Positions 1 to 5,165 of a DNA stretch of 8,171 bases are shown in pieces. Each line of letters starts with the position of its first letter. Position 1 is the stretch's first letter. The stretch is from Pseudomonadota bacterium (GTDB lineage Bacteria > Pseudomonadota > Alphaproteobacteria > Acetobacterales > Acetobacteraceae), in NCBI GenBank assembly GCA_021785335.1, contig JAJYFW010000061.1:1-8171 (forward strand). The letters run 5' to 3'. The notes beneath the pieces are model-generated. The model saw only the letters and a list, made by a program, of their open reading frames with translations, did no database searches and had not been told where the DNA came from. The translations under genes were made by a program, and so were the position numbers.

Positions 1-114
1 GATGCGTGCCTCGCCGCTGCGGACGACGCCGGCGAGGATCAGCGCCTGCGCGCGCGCCCGGCTCTCCGCGAGGCCGCGCGCCACCAGCAACTGGTCGGCA
101 CGCTGCTTGGCCAC
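1..114 (-). CDS. tlyA: TlyA family rRNA 2'-O-methyltransferase, N-terminal S4 domain (partial)
   Basis: Only the first 38 codons lie in the window; the gene continues past the left edge. It starts at a GTG at 114-112, 4 nt after the dxs stop, so it is probably translated by coupling to dxs. The visible protein begins VAKQRADQLLVARGLAESRA and continues with a helix ending in LILAGVV. This is the S4 RNA-binding fold that opens TlyA proteins, with the usual pattern K-R-x-D-x-L-L-V-x-R-G-L-x-x-S-R-x-x-A. Family members of about 250 residues methylate ribose 2'-OH groups on ribosomal RNA (C1920 of 23S, and in some bacteria C1409 of 16S) using S-adenosylmethionine. The methyltransferase domain is outside the window, so the call rests on the S4 match and on the common dxs-tlyA gene order in proteobacteria. 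Another S4-domain protein is possible but less likely. Confidence 0.8.
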   Translation of the reverse strand, partial: MAKQRADQLLVARGLAESRARAQALILAGVVRSGEARI

Positions 115-118
115 AGGG

Positions 119-2053
119 TCAGGCCCGGGCGGCCTGTCCCGCCTGGTGTCCGAGTGCGTGGATAGCGGTGTTGGTGATGGCCCTGGCGTCGAGGCCGGCC
201 TGGGCGAGTTGGTTTTTCTGGCTGTCGTGGTCGATGAAGCGGTCTGGCAGTGTCATGGGGCGGAACCTGAGGCCGTGGTCGAGCAGGCCGTTGTGGGCGA
301 GGTGGTGGGCGACGGCGGCGGAGAAGCCGCCGATGGCGGCTTCCTCGACGGTGATCAGCACCTCGTGCTCGCGGGCGAGGCGCTCGACGAGGTCGGTATC
401 GATGGGCTTGGCGAAGCGGGCGTCGGCGACGGTGGCGGAGAGGCCGCGCGCGGCGAGGTCCTCGGCGGCGGCGAGCGCGTCGGCGAGGCGGGTGCCGAGG
501 GAGAGGATGGCGATGGAGGTGCCCTGGCGCAGGATGCGGCCGCGGCCGATGGGCAGGATCTCGGGCTTCTCGGGAAGCTGGACGCCGGTGCCCTCGCCGC
601 GCGGATAGCGCAGCGCGCTGGGCCGGTCGTCGATGGCGGCGGCGGTGGCGACCATGTGAACGAGTTCCGCCTCGTCCGCCGGTGCCATGATCACCATCCC
701 CGGCAGGCAGCCGAGATAGGCGAGGTCGAAGCTGCCGGCATGGGTGGCGCCGTCCGCCCCCACCAGCCCCGCGCGGTCCATGGCGAAGCGCACCGGCAGC
801 GACTGGATGGCGACGTCGTGCACCACCTGGTCGTAGCCGCGCTGCAGGAAGGTCGAGTAGATGGCGCAGAACGGCTTCAGCCCCTCGGTCGCCATGCCGG
901 CGGCGAAGGTGACGGCATGCTGCTCGGCGATGCCGACGTCGAAGGTCCGCTCCGGGAAGCGCTTCTGGAACCGGTCGAGCCCGGTGCCGGAGGGCATGGC
1001 CGCGGTGATGGCGACGATGCCGCTGTCCTTCTCCGCCTCGCCGATCAGGGCGTCGGCGAAGACCTTGGTGTAGGTCGGCGGGCCGGGCGGCGCCTTGGCC
1101 TGCTCGCCGGTGACGACGTTGAAGCGGGAGACCGCGTGCAGCTTGTCGGCGGCGGCCTCGGCGGGGGCGTAGCCGCGGCCCTTCTGGGTGATGACGTGCA
1201 AGAGGATCGGGCCATGTTCCTCCGCCTCGCGCACGTTGCGCAGCACCGGCAGCAGGTGGTCGAGGTTGTGCCCGTCGATCGGGCCCACATAGTAGAAGCC
1301 CATCTCCTCGAACAGCGTGCCGCCGGTGAGGATCCCCCGCGCGAACTCCTCCGCGCGCCGCGCCGTGCGCTCGATGCCCTTGGGGAAGCGCTTCGCCATG
1401 CGCGCCGCGAGGTCACGCAGCGAGAGGAAGGAGCGCGAGGAGAGCAGGCGGGAGAGATAGGCGCTCATCGCGCCCACCGGCGGCGCGATCGACATGTCGT
1501 TGTCGTTGAGGATGACGATCAGGCGCGAGTGGAGCGCGCCCGCGTTGTTCATCGCCTCGTAGGCCATGCCGGCGCTCATCGCGCCGTCGCCGATCACCGC
1601 GATGACGTGGCGCTGCTCGCCCTTGAGGTCGCGCGCCACCGCCATGCCGAGCCCGGCCGAGATCGAGGTCGAGGAATGCGCGGTGCCGAACGGGTCGTAG
1701 CGGCTCTCGGAGCGCCGCGTGAAGCCGGACAGCCCGCCGCCCTGGCGCAGCGTGCGGATGCGGTCGCGCCTTCCGGTCAGGATCTTGTGCGGATAGGCCT
1801 GGTGGCCGACGTCCCAGATCAGCCGGTCCTCCGGCGTCTCGAACACCGCGTGCAGAGCCACCGTCAGTTCCACCACGCCGAGCGAGGCACCGAGATGCCC
1901 GCCCGTCACCGACACCGCCGAGATCGTCTCCGCCCGCAACTCCTCCGCCAGCGCCTTCAACTGCTCCGGCGAAAAGTTCCGCAAATCCGCAGGAATACCC
2001 ACCCGGTCCAAATGCGGTGTCAACGGACGGGGGGCGAGCGGCTGGTCGGTCAC
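119..2053 (-). CDS. dxs: 1-deoxy-D-xylulose-5-phosphate synthase (Dxs)
   Basis: Thiamine-diphosphate enzyme of the cytosol. It condenses pyruvate with glyceraldehyde 3-phosphate to 1-deoxyxylulose 5-phosphate, the first step of the MEP pathway to IPP and DMAPP; the product also feeds thiamine and pyridoxal synthesis. The GTG start at 2053 gives 644 residues, close to the usual 620-650. It is chosen because GGAGG lies 7 nt upstream; an upstream ATG at 2089 would add 12 unlikely residues. Visible signatures: GGHLGASLG with catalytic-site His53; the diphosphate/Mg motif [16 protein letters not shown] (GDG at 155-157, Asn169-170); YVGPIDGH near 256-262; catalytic Glu377 in [15 protein letters not shown]; and [15 protein letters not shown] (426-440) of the pyrimidine domain. 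The C-terminal transketolase-like domain is complete. Nothing looks broken. The gene diverges from ispH across a roughly 310 bp control region, and tlyA follows at 4 nt. Many alphaproteobacteria have xseB and ispA just upstream of dxs; here ispH stands there in the opposite direction. Confidence 0.97.
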   Translation of the reverse strand: MTDQPLAPRPLTPHLDRVGIPADLRNFSPEQLKALAEELRAETISAVSVTGGHLGASLGVVELTVALHAVFETPEDRLIWDVGHQAYPHKILTGRRDRIRTLRQGGGLSGFTRRSESRYDPFGTAHSSTSISAGLGMAVARDLKGEQRHVIAVIGDGAMSAGMAYEAMNNAGALHSRLIVILNDNDMSIAPPVGAMSAYLSRLLSSRSFLSLRDLAARMAKRFPKGIERTARRAEEFARGILTGGTLFEEMGFYYVGPIDGHNLDHLLPVLRNVREAEEHGPILLHVITQKGRGYAPAEAAADKLHAVSRFNVVTGEQAKAPPGPPTYTKVFADALIGEAEKDSGIVAITAAMPSGTGLDRFQKRFPERTFDVGIAEQHAVTFAAGMATEGLKPFCAIYSTFLQRGYDQVVHDVAIQSLPVRFAMDRAGLVGADGATHAGSFDLAYLGCLPGMVIMAPADEAELVHMVATAAAIDDRPSALRYPRGEGTGVQLPEKPEILPIGRGRILRQGTSIAILSLGTRLADALAAAEDLAARGLSATVADARFAKPIDTDLVERLAREHEVLITVEEAAIGGFSAAVAHHLAHNGLLDHGLRFRPMTLPDRFIDHDSQKNQLAQAGLDARAITNTAIHALGHQAGQAARA

Positions 2054-2060
2054 GGGGTAA

Positions 2061-2065
2061 CCTCC
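2061..2065 (-). promoter_or_regulatory. Ribosome binding site of dxs
   Basis: On the minus strand the sequence ACGGAGGTTACCCC leads into the GTG at 2053. The core GGAGG is a strong Shine-Dalgarno match with an ideal 7 nt spacer. It fixes the dxs start at this GTG instead of the in-frame ATG 36 nt upstream, which has no such site. Confidence 0.85.
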
Positions 2066-2105
2066 GTGGTTGTTGCAGAAATGCCACACTCGATGGCAGA
2101 AGCGG

Positions 2106-2119
2106 GCGACGCGCGTCGC
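2106..2119. repeat. Perfect 14-bp palindrome upstream of dxs
   Basis: GCGACGCGCGTCGC reads the same on both strands. It ends 52 nt before the dxs GTG, so it lies in the dxs promoter or 5' leader. It could be a dimeric regulator's operator or, in RNA, a short GC-rich stem. No regulator is named, because the motif matches none that I can recognise with certainty. GC-rich DNA produces CG-alternating palindromes fairly often, so function is inferred only from position. Confidence 0.4.
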
Positions 2120-2130
2120 AATTCGCCTGA

Positions 2131-2240
2131 ATGCCTGGGTTTGGCCGTTCTTCTCATATCAGTTGCGCCTCGCGATGCGTTGGCTCTCGGCGGGCTGCGC
2201 GCGCCGGAATCCCGGAATTCCGCCGAACTCGCCCAGGCAT
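2131..2240. repeat. Inverted repeat CCCAGGCAT facing both dxs and ispH
   Basis: ATGCCTGGG at 2131-2139 is the exact reverse complement of CCCAGGCAT at 2232-2240. Read toward each gene, each copy is CCCAGGCAT followed within a few bases by a C-R-G-G-C-G block and then TTGCG. The copies lie 77 nt before the dxs start and 78 nt before the ATG at 2319 (123 nt before the ATG at 2364). The even spacing suggests a matched regulatory or promoter-associated element, but a 9-bp match in 310 bp can also occur by chance. Confidence 0.35.
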
Positions 2241-2257
2241 CGGGCGTTTTTGCGGCA

Positions 2258-2284
2258 TTGCGGTTGCCTTGCAAATTGTAATAT
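2258..2284 (+). promoter_or_regulatory. Candidate promoter for ispH-hpnH
   Basis: TTGCGG at 2258-2263 resembles a -35 box. TAATAT at 2279-2284 (overlapping TGTAAT at 2277-2282) resembles a -10 box and sits in the most AT-rich spot of the region. The spacer to TAATAT is 15 nt, shorter than the preferred 17, so the match is imperfect. A transcript starting near 2291 would leave a leader of about 70 nt before the ATG at 2364, or about 28 nt before the ATG at 2319. This is a weak call made from position and base composition. Confidence 0.3.
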
Positions 2285-2349
2285 CGGAACCGTGCGGGGC
2301 AAGCCGCGTTGTTCTGAAATGGCGGACACCTCCACATCCGGTCCGCCGC

Positions 2350-2354
2350 GGGAG
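2350..2354 (+). promoter_or_regulatory. Likely ribosome binding site of ispH
   Basis: GGGAG lies 9 nt before the ATG at 2364. A second purine run (AAGGA) abuts that ATG, which is too close to act alone. The competing in-frame ATG at 2319 is preceded by GCGTTGTTCTGAA, which has no Shine-Dalgarno match. This favours the 2364 start, without proving it. Confidence 0.5.
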
Positions 2355-2363
2355 AATGAAGGA

Positions 2364-3332
2364 ATGCGCGTTGTCCTGGCCCAGCCGCGTGGCTTTTGCG
2401 CGGGTGTCGAACGGGCGATCGAGATCGTCGAGCGGGCCCTGATCAAGTACGGGCCGCCGATCTATGTGCGCCACGAGATTGTGCACAACCGCCACGTGGT
2501 GGAGGATCTGCGCCAGCGCGGGGCGGTGTTCGTCGACGAACTCGACGAGATTCCGCCCGGTGCGATGACCGTGTTCAGCGCCCACGGCGTGCCCAGGCGC
2601 GTCGAGGAGATCGCGGCCGAACGCGGTCTGCCGGTGCTGGACGCGACCTGCCCGCTGGTTGCCAAGGTGCACAACGAAGGTCGCCGCTACGCCGCCCAGG
2701 GGCGCGAGATCGTGCTTGTGGGGCATGCCGGCCATGCCGAAGTCGAGGGTACGATCGGCCAGGTGCCGGCCAAGGTACATCTCGTGCAGACTGTCGAGGA
2801 TGTGGCGGGCGTGACGCCGACGGACCCGGAACGGCTGGCCTACATCACCCAGACCACGCTCTCGGTGGACGACACGCGCGGCATCATCGCGGCCCTGAAG
2901 ACGCGCTTTCCGGCGATCGTCGGGCCGGACGTGCGCGACATCTGCTACGCGACGCAGAACCGCCAGCAGGCGGTGCGCGACCTGGCGTCGCAGGTGGACC
3001 TGATCCTCGTCGTCGGCAGCCGCAACTCCTCCAACTCCAACCGGCTGCGCGAGATCGGAGAGGAACTGGGCAAGCCGGCCCACCTCATCGACGACGCCGC
3101 CGCGCTGAAGCCGGAGTGGTTTCAGGGGGTCGCCAGCGTCGGGCTCACCGCGGGGGCCTCCGCGCCGGAGACGCTGGTGCGGGGCGTGATCGAGGGCCTG
3201 CGCGCGATCGCGCCGGTCGAGGTCGAGACGCTGGCGGGGGTTGCGGAGGACGTGCGCTTCCGCTTTCCACCGGAACTGGCCGACACCGTGCCCACTTCTA
3301 CCGCCCGTGCCGCCACCGCTCACGCCGCCTGA
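2364..3332 (+). CDS. ispH: 4-hydroxy-3-methylbut-2-enyl diphosphate reductase (IspH/LytB)
   Basis: Iron-sulfur enzyme of the last MEP step, reducing HMBPP to IPP and DMAPP in the cytosol. The ATG at 2364 gives 322 residues (E. coli has 316), beginning directly with [20 protein letters not shown]. The three cluster cysteines are Cys12, Cys96 (DATCPLV) and Cys194 (DICYATQNR). Substrate-site residues are His41 (HEIVHN), His74 (SAHGVP), His124 and Glu126 ([10 protein letters not shown]), the [10 protein letters not shown] stretch at 162-171, SSNSN at 222-226, and Ser266 in the GASAPE loop. The fold looks intact. The last 15 or so residues are a low-complexity Ala/Thr tail. An in-frame ATG at 2319 would add [15 protein letters not shown]; it has a poor ribosome site, so I prefer 2364, but both are possible. 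hpnH follows after 9 nt, almost surely in the same transcript, tying precursor supply to hopanoid tailoring. Confidence 0.96.
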   Translation: MRVVLAQPRGFCAGVERAIEIVERALIKYGPPIYVRHEIVHNRHVVEDLRQRGAVFVDELDEIPPGAMTVFSAHGVPRRVEEIAAERGLPVLDATCPLVAKVHNEGRRYAAQGREIVLVGHAGHAEVEGTIGQVPAKVHLVQTVEDVAGVTPTDPERLAYITQTTLSVDDTRGIIAALKTRFPAIVGPDVRDICYATQNRQQAVRDLASQVDLILVVGSRNSSNSNRLREIGEELGKPAHLIDDAAALKPEWFQGVASVGLTAGASAPETLVRGVIEGLRAIAPVEVETLAGVAEDVRFRFPPELADTVPTSTARAATAHAA

Positions 3333-3335
3333 GGA
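3331..3335 (+). promoter_or_regulatory. Ribosome binding site of hpnH overlapping the ispH stop
   Basis: GAGGA shares its first two bases with the ispH TGA stop and is 6 nt from the hpnH ATG at 3342. Placing the site on the stop codon suggests translational coupling of hpnH to ispH. Confidence 0.7.
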
Positions 3336-3341
3336 TTTGCC

Positions 3342-4481
3342 ATGCCGGTACCGTTGAACCAGGTTGTCCGCGTCGGCGCCTATGTCGTGCGCCAGCACCT
3401 TGCCGGGCGCCGGCACTACCCGCTCGTGCTGATGCTGGAGCCGCTGTTCCGCTGCAACCTGGCCTGCGCGGGCTGCGGCAAGATCGACTACCCCGCCGAG
3501 ATCCTGAACCAGCGGCTCTCGGTCGAGCAGTGCCTGGGCGCGGCCGCGGAATGCGGCGCGCCGGTGGTGGCGATCGCCGGCGGCGAGCCGCTGCTGCACA
3601 AGGAGATGCCGCAGATCGTCGACGGGCTGCTGAAGCAGGGGCGGTTCATCTATCTCTGCACCAACGCGCTGCTGCTCGAGAAGCAGCTCGACAAGTTCAA
3701 GCCGCACCGCAACTTCGCCTGGGACGTGCATCTCGACGGCGACGAGGAGATGCACGACGCGGCGGTGAGCCAAACGGGCGTGTTCACCCGCGCGGTCGCC
3801 GCGATCAAGGCGGCGAAGGCCAGGGGGTTCCGCGTCTGCATCAACACGACGCTGTTCGACGGTGCGAAACCGGAACGGGTTGCCGCCTTCCTCGACGCGA
3901 TCAACGCGGCGGGGATCGACGGGGTGATGATCTCGCCGGGCTACGCCTATGAGCGCGCGCCGGACCAGGAGCATTTCCTCAACCGGCGCAAATCCAAGCA
4001 GCTGTTCCGCGACATCTTCGCGCGCGGCCGCGGCAAGAAGTGGAAGTTCAACCAGTCCTCGCTGTTCCTCGACTTCCTCGCCGGTAACCAGAGCTACGTT
4101 TGCACGCCGTGGGGCAAGCCGACGCGCAACGTGTTCGGTTGGCAGCGGCCCTGCTACCTGCTCGGCGAGGGTTACGCGAAAAGCTTCAAGGAGCTCATGG
4201 AGACCACGGACTGGGACAAGTATGGCACCGGCAACTACGAGAAATGCGCCGACTGCATGGTGCATTCCGGCTACGAGGCGACCGCCGTGGTCGATGCCGT
4301 GCGCCATCCCTTGAAGGTGCTACGCGTGGCGATGCGCGGGCCGCGCACGGAGGGGCCGATGGCGCCGGAGATTCCGCTCGAGCGCCAGCGGCCGGCGGAA
4401 TACGTGTTCAGCCGCCACGTGCAGGAGAAGCTCTCGGAACTGAACCACGAGAAGCGGCCGATGGCCGACGCCGCCGACTGA
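3342..4481 (+). CDS. hpnH: Adenosylhopane synthase HpnH, radical SAM enzyme
   Basis: HpnH joins the 5'-deoxyadenosyl radical of S-adenosylmethionine to hopene (diploptene), giving adenosylhopane, the entry to extended C35 hopanoids. The 379-residue length is typical. The radical SAM cluster motif CX3CX2C is C38-NLA-C42-AG-C45 in EPLFRCNLACAGCGKIDYP; the SAM-binding GGEPL is at 80-84 (AIAGGEPLLHKEMP). Further barrel strands include DVHLDGDEEMHD (128-139) and VMISPGYAYERAPDQEHFL (195-213). The C-terminal region is the hopanoid-specific domain (DUF3463 type), with Cys254 in CTPWGKPTRNVFGWQRPCYLL, Cys271, and the pair Cys302/Cys305 in CADCMVHSGYEATAV. There is no signal peptide or obvious membrane segment, although the substrate is membrane-embedded. 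The ATG has a good GAGGA site. It is the second gene after ispH and converges on hpnG, whose enzyme takes the next step. Confidence 0.96.
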   Translation: MPVPLNQVVRVGAYVVRQHLAGRRHYPLVLMLEPLFRCNLACAGCGKIDYPAEILNQRLSVEQCLGAAAECGAPVVAIAGGEPLLHKEMPQIVDGLLKQGRFIYLCTNALLLEKQLDKFKPHRNFAWDVHLDGDEEMHDAAVSQTGVFTRAVAAIKAAKARGFRVCINTTLFDGAKPERVAAFLDAINAAGIDGVMISPGYAYERAPDQEHFLNRRKSKQLFRDIFARGRGKKWKFNQSSLFLDFLAGNQSYVCTPWGKPTRNVFGWQRPCYLLGEGYAKSFKELMETTDWDKYGTGNYEKCADCMVHSGYEATAVVDAVRHPLKVLRVAMRGPRTEGPMAPEIPLERQRPAEYVFSRHVQEKLSELNHEKRPMADAAD

Positions 4482-4494
4482 GTGCCGCAGCCGC

Positions 4495-4531
4495 GCCGGC
4501 GTGAATCAGCGCGCCGGCACCAAGGTTTTTT
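4495..4531 (+). terminator. Possible Rho-independent terminator after hpnH
   Basis: GCCGGCGTG at 4495-4503 can pair with CGCGCCGGC at 4510-4518 as a 9-bp GC-rich stem (one G-U pair) with a 6-nt loop. A run of six T follows at 4526-4531. The T run starts 7 nt after the stem instead of directly, which weakens the call. It would serve the plus-strand ispH-hpnH unit and lies mostly inside the 3' end of hpnG on the other strand. Confidence 0.4.
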
Positions 4532-5159
4532 CCTTTTCGAGTGCATGAGCGACGGCCGCGCGCAGGGTACGGCGCGCATGCGCGGCATCGCGCGCGAGGC
4601 CGATGAGCGGGAACACTTCCCCAGGGTGACGCGCCAAGCCGCGGGCGATGCGGCGCCCGGCGACCCTTCCGTTGTCGTCCAGCGCCATCGCCACCACGCG
4701 CGGCAGCTCGCGGTTCCAGGCGTCGCATACGGCACGCGCCACGGCGAAGGGCAGCCGGGCCACGTGCGCCCCCGCGGCGACGGCGCCGCTTTCGAGATCG
4801 ACCGCCGCCGCGCCGGTCGCGGCATGGGCCGCGCGGCGTGCCGCGACACCGCCGATCACCTTATGGGCGCCGAGCAGCACGCCTTTGCGGCGCGCGAAGC
4901 GCGAGGCGAGGGCGGCGTCGGTAGGCAGGCGCACGCCGTCCACCAGCACCGTCTCCGGCACGACGAGATGGCCGGGACGCAGTACCGGCGAGAGGCCGCC
5001 AGCGAAGCCGAAGGAGAGCAGACCCTCCACGCCCTGGCGCAGCAGGCGCATCACCGCCTCCTCCGCACCCGCGGCGGTTCCACCGCCGATCTCGACGAGA
5101 CCCAGCGGGGCCGCGATGCGTGCCTCCGACTCCATCCCGACGACGATGCCGAGCGTCAC
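4506..5159 (-). CDS. hpnG: Hopanoid nucleoside phosphorylase-like protein HpnG
   Basis: HpnG belongs to the purine nucleoside phosphorylase / MTA-SAH nucleosidase superfamily. It removes adenine from adenosylhopane, leaving a ribosyl side chain that becomes bacteriohopanetetrol. The GTG start at 5159 gives 217 residues. The protein opens MTLGIVVGMESEARIA, matching the first strand and following acidic turn of the fold; starting at the internal ATG (5135) would delete that strand. The central LLSFGFAGGLSPVLRPGHLVVPE (47-69) is the family's glycine-rich phosphate/ribose loop. AVDLESGAVAA (119-129) holds Glu123, equivalent to the ribose-binding Glu of MTANs, and AVCDAWN holds Asp146 at the position of the base-protonating Asp. 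No signal peptide is seen. It begins 6 nt after the shc stop, so hpnE-shc-hpnG is one operon. A general nucleosidase is the alternative, but context settles it. Confidence 0.93.
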   Translation of the reverse strand: MTLGIVVGMESEARIAAPLGLVEIGGGTAAGAEEAVMRLLRQGVEGLLSFGFAGGLSPVLRPGHLVVPETVLVDGVRLPTDAALASRFARRKGVLLGAHKVIGGVAARRAAHAATGAAAVDLESGAVAAGAHVARLPFAVARAVCDAWNRELPRVVAMALDDNGRVAGRRIARGLARHPGEVFPLIGLARDAAHARRTLRAAVAHALEKEKTLVPAR

Positions 5160-5165
5160 CTTCTT

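Larger units (their letters stand above)
2054..2363. other. Divergent control region between dxs and ispH
   Basis: This is the only non-coding stretch above 300 bp. It must hold the promoters and leaders of dxs (minus) and ispH (plus), unless ispH begins at the earlier ATG at 2319. It is less GC-rich than the flanking genes, most obviously around 2271-2286. I see a perfect 14-bp palindrome at 2106-2119, a perfect 10-bp palindrome at 2213-2222, a 9-bp inverted repeat (2131-2139 with 2232-2240), and a -10-like AT-rich box near 2277-2284. Open frames crossing the region in several phases have no family resemblance and no ribosome site, so I call no gene in it. No known riboswitch pattern was recognised. 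Confidence 0.8.

Noticed and set aside
2150..2175. Possible minus-strand -10 box (GATATG) for dxs
   Set aside because: No acceptable -35 box lies 15-19 bp upstream on the minus strand, and another option (TTGCGA with TGCCAT) matches only half of the -10 consensus. I could not place the dxs promoter.
2..2281. 759-codon open frame on the plus strand opposite dxs
   Set aside because: It is the antisense shadow of dxs. In GC-rich genes with G/C at third codon positions, stops on the opposite strand are rare. The translation is low-complexity (Gly, Ala, Arg, His), has no family features, and runs through tlyA, dxs and the control region.
2292..2309. Small hairpin (GTGCGG with CCGCGT) upstream of ATG 2319, considered as an attenuator or riboswitch part
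   Set aside because: Only four Watson-Crick pairs plus two G-U pairs, no T run and no larger conserved fold; ordinary for GC-rich DNA.
2154..4307. 717-codon open frame on the minus strand opposite ispH and hpnH
   Set aside because: Shadow of two real genes. The translation is rich in Arg, His, Val and Leu with no motif, and it starts in the dxs-ispH control region without a plausible start signal.
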